Below, piece after piece: positions 35,180 to 44,775 of a stretch of 64,000 bases of DNA. The DNA is from Hymenobacter sp. DG25A. Lineage in GTDB: Bacteria; Bacteroidota; Bacteroidia; Cytophagales; Hymenobacteraceae. Both the position numbers and the translations under genes were made by a program. The notes beneath the pieces were generated by a model. It was not told the origin of the DNA, made no database searches, and saw only the letters and a program-made list of their open reading frames with translations. The stretch is from positions 558,001 through 622,000 of the forward strand of contig NZ_CP012623.1 in assembly GCF_001280305.1 (NCBI RefSeq), in the 5' to 3' direction. The stretch's first letter is position 1, and each line of letters opens with the position of its first letter.

Positions 35180-35746
35180 ATAAAAACGGAAGAGCTCTGG
35201 CTATTCTTAACAGCTGCCTAAATCAGCGTTAATTCAATGCCTCTGCTGTAAGGGCCTTTTGGCCACAAAATGTTCCTTGTTCTGCTATTCAACGCTTTGT
35301 TAAGCATAACAAGTGTGTGGCCGCTTCTTCCGCAGGGATTTAATTTCTGCGGTTTTCGGCTGTGTCAGCCCAGCGCCCCTGGCTTCTGAGCCAAGCGTAA
35401 CAAGCCCAGTCTGGCCACCTTGTTCCTGGAATGGCTCCTGCATAATGGCTTGTCCGCCAATCTTCTGCAGCTGTCCTAGGCCGCCTGACACCAGCAAAAG
35501 CTACCCGCCCGCCTGTTGCCCCGCCGCCCAGGAAAGATGAAGGCGGAAAATAGATAAACCGTGGTGAGAAGGTGGGAAAGGGCAGACAGCATAAAAATAT
35601 TGCGGGAAAGTTGAATTCTCTTCCTGTTGCTCTGGGAATTTTATTAGCTATAATTGCAGTCAGCAAAGGCATTTGAACCCCAATGACGGATTTTCTGCCT
35701 GGACGCTCCTGCACGGTATTTCCTTTTTCACCTTTACCAAATCCTT
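35180..35746. other. 567-base gap with no supported gene
   Basis: Contains only short open frames (65-75 codons) without recognisable domains or convincing starts. It must hold the promoters of the methyltransferase gene (left) and of the lipoprotein gene at 35747 (right), but I found no perfect TAnnTTTG in either orientation close to the starts. No tRNA-like or riboswitch-like structure was recognised. Confidence 0.5.
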
Positions 35747-36313
35747 ATGAAACAACATTTCCACTACCTGCGCCAGAGCCTGGCTGCACTGGTTGTCGTA
35801 GCCGCTGGTCTGAGCAGCTGCAGTCGTGCCGAGTATGCTATGCTGCCTAAAACTACGCCTTACCACGGTACTGAGCGTGTTGTGGCTGCTCAGCCTGCTC
35901 CGGTAGCTGTAGCCGCCGAAGAGGCCGCAGTAGCTGCGCCGGCTCTGGAAGCTGCTCCCGTAGCAGTTGCTCCCAAAGCGGCTCCGGCCACCACTGCCCA
36001 GGCCGCCCAGGCTGCTTCGCACGCTATGGCTGCTGCTTCGCCCAAGAAAATGAGCATGCTGCAGAAAGTAGCCGTTGGCAAAGTAGCCAAGCAAATGAAT
36101 AAGCTGGCGCAAAAAGCGCAGGTGAAAACCCACAGCGACACGGCCAAGGCTGACGCACTGAGCGGCAACATCCGCAAGGGCATCATCCTGCTGTTGATTG
36201 GTCTGCTGATTTCGCTGTTCAGCGGTATTAGCGCCATCTTCGGTATCTTGGGTGGCATCATTGCCATCATCGGTATCATCTTCATCATCCTGGGCCTGCT
36301 CGACGAAGTATAA
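35747..36313 (+). CDS. Ala-rich lipoprotein with C-terminal hydrophobic hairpin
   Basis: A 188-residue protein. A lipoprotein signal ends at the lipobox LSSC near residue 25. An Ala/Pro/Val-rich, probably disordered region (about 45-100) follows, then a Lys-rich helix (MLQKVAVGKVAKQMNKLAQK). The C-terminus is a Gly/Ile-rich hydrophobic hairpin of two helices (about 142-183) ending LLDEV. I do not recognise a named function. The shape fits an envelope protein tethered at both ends. It is followed by a terminator. Confidence 0.75.
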   Translation: MKQHFHYLRQSLAALVVVAAGLSSCSRAEYAMLPKTTPYHGTERVVAAQPAPVAVAAEEAAVAAPALEAAPVAVAPKAAPATTAQAAQAASHAMAAASPKKMSMLQKVAVGKVAKQMNKLAQKAQVKTHSDTAKADALSGNIRKGIILLLIGLLISLFSGISAIFGILGGIIAIIGIIFIILGLLDEV

Positions 36314-36335
36314 GTCGGTAGCCAACATGGTTTAG

Positions 36336-36369
36336 AAAAGCCCCGGCCATAGAATGGTCGGGGCTTTTT
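36336..36369. terminator. Terminator between the Ala-rich lipoprotein gene and priA
   Basis: Stem AAAAGCCCCGGCCAT / ATGGTCGGGGCTTTT with one G-T mismatch position, a 4-base loop and T-tracts. It sits between convergent genes and can serve both. Confidence 0.88.
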
Positions 36370-36395
36370 GTTGGTATTGACAGTGGTACTCTGGA

Positions 36396-38936
36396 TTACA
36401 TTGGATCTACGTCGGCCACAAACCGCGCCTGCTTGTATTCCTTCTGATCCTTTACAGCATTGATGGCCGCCTGAATATCGGCCTTGGCTGATTTCAGCAC
36501 GGTATGCTCGCGGCTGAGCTTGATGGTAATTTCCTGCAGGTAGAAGTTGCGGATGCGGAAGATATATGGCGCTTCCGGCCCCAGCACGGCCTCGCGGCCC
36601 AGCCGGTCTACCAACTCATTGGTCAGCAGAATGGCAGCACCTTCAGCCAGGTGCTGGTCCATGTGTTTCACCGTAAGCCGGATGACGCGCATAAACGGCG
36701 GAAAGCCATACTCACGCCGCTGCAGGATTTCGTACTCGTAAAACTCGATATAGTCGTTACGGATGACCTTGTCGAAAATCACCTGCATCGGGTCACCGGT
36801 CTGGATAATGACTTTGCCTTTTTTGCCCTTGCGCCCGGCACGGCCGCTCACCTGCACAAACATCTGAAACGCCCGCTCGTGCGCCCGGAAATCGGGGTAG
36901 TGAATAATGCTGTCAGCGTTGATGATGCCCACCAGGCTCACGTTGGCAAAGTCCAGACCTTTGGTCACCATCTGGGTGCCCACCAGCACGTTGGTCACCT
37001 GCTTCTCGAAATCAGAAATAATCTGCTGGTAGGAGTTCTTGGCGCGGGTAGTGTCCAGGTCCATGCGCTGTACGTTGGCCTGCGGCAGCATTACTTTCAG
37101 ATCGTCCTCAATCTTCTCGGTGCCAAAGCCCACAGTTTTGAGGTTGCGCGAGCCGCAGGCGGGGCACTCTACCGGCATCCGGTCGTGGTAGCCGCAGTAG
37201 TGACAGCGCAGCTCATGGGCGTGCTTGTGGTAGCTTAGGCTCACGGCGCAGTTCTGGCACTTGGGTATCCAGCCGCAGTCCAGGCAGTTGATGAAAGGGG
37301 AGTAGCCGCGCCGGTTCTGGAACAGAATAATCTGTTCTTTCAGGGCTAGCTTGGTCTCCATTTCCGTCATCAGCTCGGGCGTGAAGTGGTTTTGCATCTT
37401 CTTCGCATCCCGCGACTTGCGCGTATCCACCAGCACAATTTCCGGCAAGCCGGCCTCGCCAAAACGCTTGCTGAGAGTAACCAAACCATACCGACCAGCG
37501 CGGGCCTGGTAATAGGTTTCCACAGCCGGCGTGGCCGAGCCCAGCAGGGTTTTGGCGCCCTGAAAGTTGGCCATCATCAACGCCACTTCGCGGGCATTGT
37601 AGCGCGGAGCCGGGTCGTACTGCTTGTAGCTCGACTCGTGCTCCTCGTCCACGATAATCAGCGACAGATTATCGAACGGCAGGAACACCGCGGAGCGCAC
37701 ACCTACCACTACCTGAAAGCGGCCGGAAAGCACGCCATTCCACACTTCCACCCGCTCGTTATCAGAGAATTTAGAGTGGTACACGCCTAGGCGGGTGCCG
37801 AACACACGCATTAGGCGGGTTACAATCTGGGCCGTGAGGGCAATTTCGGGCAGCAGATACAGCACCTGCCCGCCACCTTCCATGGCCTTGCGGATCAGGT
37901 CGATGTAGATTTCGGTTTTGCCGGCGCCCGTTACGCCATGCAGCAGCACAATGTCCTTCTCCCCGAAGTGCTGCAGAACTTCGTCGCGGGCCGTGGTCTG
38001 GGCTTCGCTGAGGGTGAAGGTGATTTTGGCTTCCGGTGAATCATCCAGCGGAAAGCGCGACACAATCACATCAAACTGCTCCAGCACGCCGTTCTTGATC
38101 AGCGTATTGACGGCCGAAGCCGAAAGGTGCGGGGCACTGGTGAGGTAGGCTTTTTCGATGCCCTGATGGTTGCGGTGCTCGTTCTGGTACACGGGCACCT
38201 TCTGCAGATAGCGCATCAGCACATCCAGCTGTTTGGCGCGGGTGGCCAGCTGCGCAAACAGGCTTTCTAGCGCCGCTTCGGCCACAAAATGGTGGGCCAG
38301 CCGCACCTTCTTCACCACCTTGGGCGAGTATTTATCGGCTAAGTGCTCAAACAGAAAGATGACGTCTTTCTGCATCAGGGACTTAATAACCCGATGAAAA
38401 GAGGTGATACCGAGGATTTCGCCAACATCAGTAAAGGTTAGCGACTTGCCTTCTTCACCAGTGTTCAGCGCCTCCACTACTTTCTGCTCCTGCTCGCTGA
38501 GCGGATACGGGTTTTCCTCGGCCACAAAGGCCGGATGCAGCTGTACCCGGGACTCGGAGCTTAGCTTCAGGGCCGAGGGCAGGGCGGCATTAATGACTTC
38601 GCCCAGCGTGCACATGTAGTAATCGGCCATCCAGCGGAACAGCTTCAACTGGGGCTGCGTCACAACGGGCGCATCGTCAATAAACTCCAGAATGTACTTG
38701 GCCTGATACTCCTTGGGCGGGTTTTCGTGCACAGCCGCTACAATGCAGCTAAGCGTTTTTTTGGCGCCGAACTGCACAATCACGCGGCCGCCCACCACTA
38801 CCTGGTCGTTCAGCTCGAAGGGTACGCGGTAGGTGTACAGCTTGGGCAGCGGGAGCGGTAGAATCACGTCGGCAAACAGGGTGACGCGGTCTACTGCAGC
38901 CGGTTCGGGCTGAACAAAGTCAAAGGAAAGGCTCAA
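36396..38936 (-). CDS. priA: Primosomal protein N' (replication restart helicase)
   Basis: An 846-residue PriA, the 3'-5' helicase that reloads the replisome at stalled forks. An N-terminal DNA-binding domain (FADVILPLPLPKLYTYRVP near 24-42) precedes Walker A GVTGAGKTEIY, the DEEH box (VDEEHESSYKQ) and the zinc module with eight Cys (CLDCGW, CQNC, CHYCG, CPACGS). GTQMVTKGLDFANVSLVG and the QVSGRAGRKGKKG motif VI follow. Longer than E. coli PriA, as usual in Bacteroidota. The start appears to be TTG at 38936; no ATG lies near the conserved start. It stands alone. Confidence 0.95.
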   Translation of the reverse strand: MSLSFDFVQPEPAAVDRVTLFADVILPLPLPKLYTYRVPFELNDQVVVGGRVIVQFGAKKTLSCIVAAVHENPPKEYQAKYILEFIDDAPVVTQPQLKLFRWMADYYMCTLGEVINAALPSALKLSSESRVQLHPAFVAEENPYPLSEQEQKVVEALNTGEEGKSLTFTDVGEILGITSFHRVIKSLMQKDVIFLFEHLADKYSPKVVKKVRLAHHFVAEAALESLFAQLATRAKQLDVLMRYLQKVPVYQNEHRNHQGIEKAYLTSAPHLSASAVNTLIKNGVLEQFDVIVSRFPLDDSPEAKITFTLSEAQTTARDEVLQHFGEKDIVLLHGVTGAGKTEIYIDLIRKAMEGGGQVLYLLPEIALTAQIVTRLMRVFGTRLGVYHSKFSDNERVEVWNGVLSGRFQVVVGVRSAVFLPFDNLSLIIVDEEHESSYKQYDPAPRYNAREVALMMANFQGAKTLLGSATPAVETYYQARAGRYGLVTLSKRFGEAGLPEIVLVDTRKSRDAKKMQNHFTPELMTEMETKLALKEQIILFQNRRGYSPFINCLDCGWIPKCQNCAVSLSYHKHAHELRCHYCGYHDRMPVECPACGSRNLKTVGFGTEKIEDDLKVMLPQANVQRMDLDTTRAKNSYQQIISDFEKQVTNVLVGTQMVTKGLDFANVSLVGIINADSIIHYPDFRAHERAFQMFVQVSGRAGRKGKKGKVIIQTGDPMQVIFDKVIRNDYIEFYEYEILQRREYGFPPFMRVIRLTVKHMDQHLAEGAAILLTNELVDRLGREAVLGPEAPYIFRIRNFYLQEITIKLSREHTVLKSAKADIQAAINAVKDQKEYKQARFVADVDPM

Positions 38937-39016
38937 AGGTAAATCAGACTGGAAGCGAAGGGTAAAGATAGCAGGTTGCGGCGCCGTCTTTGTAATGGAC
39001 CCCTCGCTAAATGACA

Positions 39017-39144
39017 GTAGCGCGCATAGTAGCGCAGAGTAGCGCGAAGCTCCGGCTTCGCGTACGAGCGGAGCGAGTTCCTACGCGGCTGTATATGCCT
39101 GCTACTCGCGTTGCTCGTACGCGAAGCCGGAGCTTCGCGCTACT
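39017..39144. repeat. Palindromic interspersed element (type C) with AGTAGCGC repeats
   Basis: Perfect 32-base inverted arms (39038-39069 and 39113-39144) flank a 43-base centre. The arm contains AGTAGCGCGAAGCTCCGG and CTTCGCGTACGAGC. The arm itself is internally palindromic around CGAAGCTCCGGCTTCG, and AGTAGCGC occurs three times in a row at 39017, 39029 and 39038. The right arm ends one base before the stop codon of the YyaL-type gene. Perfect arms suggest recent or selected maintenance. Confidence 0.82.
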
Positions 39145-41178
39145 TTACAGCTGAGTCAGTACTTCGGCTACGGTGTGTACTGGGAGCTGGCAGGCGCGGT
39201 TAAAGCATACATACAGCGTGGTTTCGCCGTTTTTGGGCTCCCGGCCCTGTAGCAGGGGCAACGTGCTGGAATGAGAAGCGCCCGCCACTACAGCATTGGG
39301 CAGGTAATGTCGGCTAAGCTCCTGTCGGCGCTCTTCGGCCTCAGGGCCAACAATAACCAGCTCGGCCGTAGGACGAAGCAGAGCGGCATAGAGCGAGGCC
39401 CAGTTGGTGAGGTGCTGGGGCTCCCGGACTACCAGCTCCTGCACACGGCGCAGCATGGCGGCGGCCAGCTCCGTGTAGCGGGCATTGTCCAAGTGCAGGC
39501 CCAGCCGGTGCAGGTTGTGGGCCATGATGGAGTTTGAGGCGGGAATGACGTTATCGAACAGCTCCTTTTTGCGGGCTATCAGCGCTTCACCGGTAGCATC
39601 GGTATAGAAGAATTGCTGTTCCGTCGGGTCAAAGAAATTAGTCAGCGTGTATTCCGTCAGCTGCTCTGCTTCGCGCAGCCAGGTTTCCTCAAAAGTGGCT
39701 TCGTAGATACTGGTGAAGGCCTGAATAACCAGGGCATAGTCTTCCAGGAACCCGCTGATAGTAGCGCGGCCATTCTTATAGTTGCGGAACAGACCGGGGC
39801 CGTGGCGCAGATGCTGCTGGATGAAGTGGGCGTTCTGCCGGGCCAAGACCAGGAAATCAGCCTCCCCGAAGGCACGGTAGGCATCAAGAAGGCCTTGCAG
39901 CATGAGGGCATTCCAGCCGGTCAGGATTTTATCATCGAGGCAGGGGCGGACGCGGGTAGCGCGCACGGCCATCAGCTTCTGCTTCCAGCCCTGCACCATT
40001 TCGGCCAGTACGCCCGGCGTGAGCTGGTGGGCCTTGGCAAAGTCGGCGTCTGACTGGCGGCGGTGCAGAATGTTGCGGCCATGCTCCCAGTTGCCGAGGG
40101 CTGTGCAGTTGTAATAGTCGGAAGCCAGCGGCTCTTCATCGCCCAGAATCTCGCGGAGCTCGTCTTTGGTGAAGACGTAGAATTTGCCCTCTTCGCCTTC
40201 GCTATCGGCATCCAGGGAGGAATAGAAGCCGCCTTCCGGACTCATAAGCTCCCGCTGCACAAACTGGATGGTATCGTACACCACTTCCCGGAATAGCTCA
40301 TCCTGCGTTACCTGGTAGGCTTCGGCATACAGGCTTATCAGCTGGCCGTTATCATAAAGCATTTTCTCGAAGTGAGGCGCCAGCCACTCGGCATCCACCG
40401 AGTAGCGCGCAAAGCCCCCGCCCACCTGGTCGTAGATACCGCCCCAGGCCAGCTCGCGGAGCGTGAGCATGGTTTGCTGCAGCACGGCCTGGCTGCCCGT
40501 AAGCTTGTGCGTACGCAGCAGAAAACGCCAGATGCTGGGCATGGGGAACTTGGGCGCCCGGTTCATGCCGCCCCGCTCCCGGTCGAAGTTTTTCGCCAGG
40601 TTATACACCAGCAGCTTGAACTGCTCATCGGAGAGGCCTTCGGCGGCTTCCGGAATGCGGTATTTGTCCAGGTCGCTGGCTTGCAGCACCCGCGCGAACT
40701 GCTCGGCAGAGGCATCCAGCTCTTTGCGCTGGTCACTTTTATAGGCCTGCCCAATGCTTTCCAGCAGCTGCGTCCAGTTGCGGGGCGGGAAATAGGTGCC
40801 GCCATAAAATGGTTTGGCTTCGGGGTTGAGAAACACGTTCAGCGGCCAGCCGCCCTGCAAACCCATGGCGTGAAGGGCATCCATGTACACCTGGTCCACA
40901 TCGGGGCGCTCCTCCCGGTCTACCTTGATGCAGACAAAATGCTGGTTCATCACCTCGGCTATGCGCGCATTCTCAAACGACTCCCGCTCCATTACGTGGC
41001 ACCAGTGGCAGGCCGCGTAACCAATGCTCACAATAATAGGCTTCTGTTCCGTGCGGGCCTTGGTCAGCGCTTCCTCGCCCCACGGGTACCAATCTACCGG
41101 ATTGTGGGCGTGCTGCAGCAGATAAGGGCTCGATTCCTGGGCCAGGCGGTTGGTATGGGTGGGATTCGATGAGTTCAT
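39145..41178 (-). CDS. YyaL/SSP411-type thioredoxin-domain protein
   Basis: A 677-residue protein of the DUF255 (YyaL, spermatogenesis-associated protein 20) family. The N-terminal thioredoxin-like domain starts [20 protein letters not shown] and holds the CHWC motif near residue 54, followed by [18 protein letters not shown]. The C-terminal two thirds form an alpha/alpha toroid like N-acylglucosamine epimerases ([21 protein letters not shown] region, quoted partly). Function is not established; a redox or sugar-binding role is inferred. The ATG at 41178 is chosen over an upstream in-frame one at 41208. The stop codon abuts a palindromic element. Confidence 0.9.
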   Translation of the reverse strand: MNSSNPTHTNRLAQESSPYLLQHAHNPVDWYPWGEEALTKARTEQKPIIVSIGYAACHWCHVMERESFENARIAEVMNQHFVCIKVDREERPDVDQVYMDALHAMGLQGGWPLNVFLNPEAKPFYGGTYFPPRNWTQLLESIGQAYKSDQRKELDASAEQFARVLQASDLDKYRIPEAAEGLSDEQFKLLVYNLAKNFDRERGGMNRAPKFPMPSIWRFLLRTHKLTGSQAVLQQTMLTLRELAWGGIYDQVGGGFARYSVDAEWLAPHFEKMLYDNGQLISLYAEAYQVTQDELFREVVYDTIQFVQRELMSPEGGFYSSLDADSEGEEGKFYVFTKDELREILGDEEPLASDYYNCTALGNWEHGRNILHRRQSDADFAKAHQLTPGVLAEMVQGWKQKLMAVRATRVRPCLDDKILTGWNALMLQGLLDAYRAFGEADFLVLARQNAHFIQQHLRHGPGLFRNYKNGRATISGFLEDYALVIQAFTSIYEATFEETWLREAEQLTEYTLTNFFDPTEQQFFYTDATGEALIARKKELFDNVIPASNSIMAHNLHRLGLHLDNARYTELAAAMLRRVQELVVREPQHLTNWASLYAALLRPTAELVIVGPEAEERRQELSRHYLPNAVVAGASHSSTLPLLQGREPKNGETTLYVCFNRACQLPVHTVAEVLTQL

Positions 41179-41206
41179 AGCGTAAAGCAAATAGGATAAG
41201 AATAAC

Positions 41207-41234
41207 AAAACCCGGCTGAAAGGGGCCGGGTTTT
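41207..41234 (-). terminator. Terminator after the GSCFA gene
   Basis: Perfect ten-base stem AAAACCCGGC / GCCGGGTTTT with an 8-base loop, 5 bases past the GSCFA stop and upstream of the YyaL-type gene. It separates the two transcripts. Confidence 0.8.
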
Positions 41235-41238
41235 GCGT

Positions 41239-43155
41239 TTACGAATTCTGAGTGGCTTCGTCCGGGCTCACCGGCTTTTTTCGGGGTGGCCGACCGCGCT
41301 TTTTGGGGGCGCTGGGTTCCGCCGCATCTGTGGGCAGGGGAGAGGGCGCAGCCGCCACTTTAGGCTTAGGTGGTGGGGGTAAGGCCTTCTTTTCTTTGGC
41401 AGGCGTTGCCCGGCGGGCGGGCCGTCTGGCTTTCGGTTTAGCCGGCGCTTCGGGAGCTACCGGAACTGCGGCCGGCTCAGGAGCAGATGCGGAGACCACG
41501 GGCGCTGCTGCCACTGGTGCTGCCTCCACGGCGGGCAGCGGAGTTACCGGGGCTGCGGCTTCCGTTGGCTGTTCAGGATTGGCTTTGCTTTTTGCCGGGC
41601 GGCGTGGCTTGCGGTTGGCCGAGGCCCGAACCTGGCTGGCCGTGCGCCGGGCCGGTCGTTTATTGGCCGCTGAGGTAGGCTCTACTGGTGCAGGTTGCTC
41701 TTCTACCGGTTCCGCTTCTATTGGTGCGGGCGCAGCCAATACGGCAGGCATACCTTCCTTCGCGGCAGCCTGACGGGAGGCCTCATACATAGCCGCGGCT
41801 TTGGCAACGGCCGGTGGCAGGGCCGGGTGCGGAGTAGGCGTAGGAGCAGCCACTGGTACCTCCGCTACAGACGGCGGTGTTTCAGTAATTACAGCATCAG
41901 CCACTGTAGCTTGCGCCGCCAGTTGGGCAGCTGCTTTCTTGTTTTTGTTGCGCTTGGCACCGCCGCGGGTACGTCGCTTCTTTTTCACTGGTACTTCCGG
42001 TGTGGCTTCCTCCGTAGCAACCGGTTCTGTGGCTACGCTGATAACCGATTCCTCAACCGGCTGGCGGGGAACTTCTGCCGGAGCCAGGCTAACGAACTCA
42101 GCCTCGCCGCCTACATCAATCCGCTCCTCATTGTCCTCCACTTCGGGCTCTACAAGGGGCTGAATCTTTGGAGGAGGGGGAAGCTGCATAATCTGCTTAT
42201 GCAGCTGGCGAATCTCGGCGCGCAGATCTACCTGGCTGCTGAGGCGGTGCAGGCGCTCCAGCGTGCTTTCCAGAAAATGCCGATGCTCCGGCGAACCTTC
42301 GTACAGGGGGCGGTGTGCCAGGGCCTGCCGCACCGATTCCCATTCTTTCTTAAACCGACCGAAGTTGGCGTCGAAATACGTGCGACTGAACTTCTCCCAG
42401 ATATAATCCTCCGCTACGGCCGAGGGGTGCAGCATATCGGAAGCATAGAAGCGGTAGTCGCGCAAATCATCCAGCAGCAGCTCGTAGGCCGGGAAGTAGC
42501 TTACATCCGGCAGCAACTCACTAAGATAGTGGCAGGCCACGCGCAGCACCGATTTGCTCACCGAGTTCAGCGGCAGCGTATCCTTCAGGTGGCGTACCGG
42601 GCTTACCGTGAGCACAAACCGCAGCTTGGGATTCTTGCGCCGCAGATACGCATGCGTTTCGGCCACCGCGTTAATAATCTCATCCGGCGTGAGCATTTCT
42701 TTCTCAAAACGCTCGGCAGGCAGCTTATGGCAGTTGTTTACCAGTTCCTGGGTTTCTTTCAGGCGGTAGGTAAAGGCAGTGCCCAGCGTGAGCATCACCA
42801 CATCGGCCTGGGCCAGAAAGGCGCCGGTGCGCTGTACTACATCCTGTATTTGCTGAAGCAGGGCTACCGGCGAAGCTGCCCCGATGGAGGCGTGCAGATC
42901 ATAGCTCTGCCAGCGGCCACGGGCTTCTACCAGGTGCTGCTGCCAGTCCATATCCTCGCCGGCGGCCGCGCGCAACAACTGACAAGCCACAATGGGATTG
43001 AAAACAGTGCCGAAGGGGTTAACCAGCGTGGATACTTTGAAATCGGAGAGGCGACTACCGATGGTTTCCGAAAAGCAGGAACCCATCGTTAATACCCGCG
43101 CCGAAAGGGGCAGTTGCTGTGGATGAGGCGTAAGCAGGAGTTCAGTACGGAACAT
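41239..43155 (-). CDS. GSCFA-domain protein with basic, AT-hook-like C-terminal tail
   Basis: A 638-residue protein. The first 320 residues are a GSCFA domain (SGNH/GDSL hydrolase-like) with the name-giving GSCFSE near 25-30, LTLGTAFTYRL near 108 and SDMLHPSAVAEDYIWEKF near 245. About 300 residues of Ala/Pro/Val-rich low-complexity sequence follow, with three basic blocks: KKKRRTRGGAKRNKNKK, NRKPRRPAKSK, and a final AT-hook-like KKRGRPPRKK. GSCFA proteins are of uncertain function. The start is the ATG at 43155; an upstream extension looks non-coding. A TACCTTTG box lies at 43282-43289. Confidence 0.82.
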   Translation of the reverse strand: MFRTELLLTPHPQQLPLSARVLTMGSCFSETIGSRLSDFKVSTLVNPFGTVFNPIVACQLLRAAAGEDMDWQQHLVEARGRWQSYDLHASIGAASPVALLQQIQDVVQRTGAFLAQADVVMLTLGTAFTYRLKETQELVNNCHKLPAERFEKEMLTPDEIINAVAETHAYLRRKNPKLRFVLTVSPVRHLKDTLPLNSVSKSVLRVACHYLSELLPDVSYFPAYELLLDDLRDYRFYASDMLHPSAVAEDYIWEKFSRTYFDANFGRFKKEWESVRQALAHRPLYEGSPEHRHFLESTLERLHRLSSQVDLRAEIRQLHKQIMQLPPPPKIQPLVEPEVEDNEERIDVGGEAEFVSLAPAEVPRQPVEESVISVATEPVATEEATPEVPVKKKRRTRGGAKRNKNKKAAAQLAAQATVADAVITETPPSVAEVPVAAPTPTPHPALPPAVAKAAAMYEASRQAAAKEGMPAVLAAPAPIEAEPVEEQPAPVEPTSAANKRPARRTASQVRASANRKPRRPAKSKANPEQPTEAAAPVTPLPAVEAAPVAAAPVVSASAPEPAAVPVAPEAPAKPKARRPARRATPAKEKKALPPPPKPKVAAAPSPLPTDAAEPSAPKKRGRPPRKKPVSPDEATQNS

Positions 43156-43281
43156 CAGAATAAGTTCGACCCCAAACGGGCCGCGGATAAATGGCGGGCC
43201 ACAAATTGCCGCCGTAGGCGGGCAGCACCGGGCAAGCCAAAAGATACGACCGAAACAGAAAGATAGAAGTTTGGGCCTGTG

Positions 43282-43289
43282 CAAAGGTA
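43282..43289 (-). promoter_or_regulatory. Candidate -7 box (TACCTTTG) of the GSCFA gene
   Basis: Perfect TAnnTTTG on the minus strand, about 127 bases before the ATG at 43155. This would give a leader of about 120 bases. No -33 box was identified. Confidence 0.35.
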
Positions 43290-43342
43290 ACAGCCCGCCT
43301 CACTTCCTACCTACTGGCTGTGCTAATGGTTGTCTGTAATAA

Positions 43343-43376
43343 AAAAAGCCCGTCCACAATAGCGGACGGGCTTTTT
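43343..43376 (-). terminator. Terminator after rplI
   Basis: Stem AAAAAGCCCGTCC / GGACGGGCTTTTT with an 8-base loop and flanking A/T-tracts, 15 bases past the rplI stop on the minus strand. Confidence 0.9.
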
Positions 43377-43390
43377 GCAGGACGCAGTGC

Positions 43391-43834
43391 TTATTCAGCT
43401 ACTACGTTGAAGCGAACCTGGTGCTTCACTTCTTTGTGCAGGTTGATGGTAGCGGTGTACTCACCGGCTACGGATGGCTCCTGGTCGAAAGAAATGCGCT
43501 TACGGTCAACGTCGATGCCCTTGTTTTTCAGGGCCTCAGCCAACTGCAGCGTGGTTACGCGGCCGAAGATTTTGCCGCTCTCACCTACTTTAGCAGGGAT
43601 GTCCAGTACAACAGCACCGATTTTGTCGGCAATGGCCTGCGCGTCGCCTTTTACTTTGTCAGCTTTGTGGGCTGCCTGGCGTACGTTTTCAGCTACGATT
43701 TTCTTGTTGGTCTTGTCGGCCAGAATAGCCAGACCCTGCGGCAGCAGGTAGTTGCGACCATAACCGGGCTTTACATTAACGATGTCGTTCTTGTAGCCGA
43801 GGTTCTTAACGTCGTCTTTCAGAATTACTTCCAT
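43391..43834 (-). CDS. rplI: 50S ribosomal protein L9
   Basis: A 147-residue L9, which binds 23S rRNA at the base of the L1 stalk. The N-terminal domain MEVILKDDVKNLGYKNDIVNVKPGYGRNYLLPQG (shown here only as its start MEVILKDDVKNLGYK and end GYGRNYLLPQG) and the C-terminal KIFGRVTTLQLAEAL match the family at normal length. It is last in the rpsF-rpsR-rplI operon, 2 bases after rpsR. Confidence 0.97.
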   Translation of the reverse strand: MEVILKDDVKNLGYKNDIVNVKPGYGRNYLLPQGLAILADKTNKKIVAENVRQAAHKADKVKGDAQAIADKIGAVVLDIPAKVGESGKIFGRVTTLQLAEALKNKGIDVDRKRISFDQEPSVAGEYTATINLHKEVKHQVRFNVVAE

Positions 43835-43836
43835 GT

Positions 43837-44088
43837 CTATTTCAGCGAGTCAGTTACGTACGGCATGAGGGCCAGGTGACGAGCTTTCGCTACGGCCTGG
43901 GCCACTTTGCGCTGGAATTTCAGGCTGGTGCCGGTGATGCGACGGGGCAGGATGCGGCCCTGCTCGTTCACAAATTTCAGCAGGAAGTTCGGGTCTTTGT
44001 AGTCCACGTACTTAATGCCAGCCTTCTTAAAGCGGCAGTACTTGGTACGCTGCTCTTGCTTGTGGATTCTTTCGTTTGCGAGGCTCAT
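43837..44088 (-). CDS. rpsR: 30S ribosomal protein S18
   Basis: An 83-residue S18, partner of S6 on the platform of the small subunit. The [17 protein letters not shown] start and the [23 protein letters not shown] region (core: [12 protein letters not shown]) are characteristic. The ATG at 44088 is used; a TTG at 44103 would overlap rpsF and is not needed. It begins 4 bases after the rpsF stop. Confidence 0.97.
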   Translation of the reverse strand: MSLANERIHKQEQRTKYCRFKKAGIKYVDYKDPNFLLKFVNEQGRILPRRITGTSLKFQRKVAQAVAKARHLALMPYVTDSLK

Positions 44089-44092
44089 AGTC

Positions 44093-44470
44093 TTACTGGG
44101 CAACGGCTTCGTTTTCTTTTTTGGCTTTCTGCTGGTTCATCTCACCTTTCCGGCGACGCTCGCTGTAAGCTACAGCGTGCTTGTCCAGAACGGTGGTCAG
44201 AAAGCGGATAACCCGCTCGTCACGACGGAACGCTACTTCCAGCGTATCCACGATGTTGCCCGAGCCAGTGAACTCTACCAGGAAGTAATACCCGGTGTTT
44301 TTCTTCTGAATCGGATAAGCCAGCTTGCGCAGGCCCCAGTTTTCCTGGTTGATAATGTCGGCGCTATTTTCCTTAAGCACCTGGGTGAACTTCTCGACCG
44401 TCTCTTGCACCTGGCTCTCGTTCAACACGGGAGTCAGAATGAAGACCGTCTCGTAATTTCTTACTTCCAT
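44093..44470 (-). CDS. rpsF: 30S ribosomal protein S6
   Basis: A 125-residue S6. The start [18 protein letters not shown], the [19 protein letters not shown] segment and the [13 protein letters not shown] strand match the family. A Lys/Glu/Gln-rich tail is usual. It is the first gene of the ribosomal operon and has a TATCTTTG box 44 bases upstream. Confidence 0.97.
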   Translation of the reverse strand: MEVRNYETVFILTPVLNESQVQETVEKFTQVLKENSADIINQENWGLRKLAYPIQKKNTGYYFLVEFTGSGNIVDTLEVAFRRDERVIRFLTTVLDKHAVAYSERRRKGEMNQQKAKKENEAVAQ

Positions 44471-44513
44471 TACGACGGGGTGAAAATTGTGATGAAAAAA
44501 CTGAATGAGGGCG

Positions 44514-44521
44514 CAAAGATA
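44514..44521 (-). promoter_or_regulatory. Candidate -7 box (TATCTTTG) of rpsF-rpsR-rplI
   Basis: Perfect TAnnTTTG on the minus strand, with its 3' end 44 bases before the rpsF ATG. No -33 TTTG at normal spacing was seen. Confidence 0.45.
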
Positions 44522-44775
44522 CTCTTTTTCAACTCATGCCTATTATATAGGTCCGTTTTATTGTGCTTGCCGCCGAAAGAATTAACTGATTATCAGTTAT
44601 CAATAAACAATGCCAGCGCCGAACGAGTACTACCGGTGGAGCTATTAGTCCGCAGAGAAATTATGCTGCTGCTGATAGAAGCTTTTTTTGCCTACTTATA
44701 TAGAAGAGTTACAGGCTGATGTTTTTTAGAACCATTCTAAGCAAGCTCCAAAAGGCGAAAATTAGCTTAAGCTGG

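Noticed and set aside
35300..35540. Two overlapping short frames (65 codons minus, 75 codons plus) in the large gap
   Set aside because: Neither has a plausible start context, terminator or recognisable domain. The MCGRF start of the plus frame recalls SRAP proteins, but nothing else matches.
38934..38941. TACCTTTG box at the start of priA
   Set aside because: It overlaps the only possible start codon (TTG 38936), so a transcript from it would lack the start. Probably a chance match, with the real promoter elsewhere.
39017..39050. CRISPR-like array from AGTAGCGC repeats
   Set aside because: Repeats are 8 bases with 1-4 base spacers and form part of a palindromic element; no cas genes are present.
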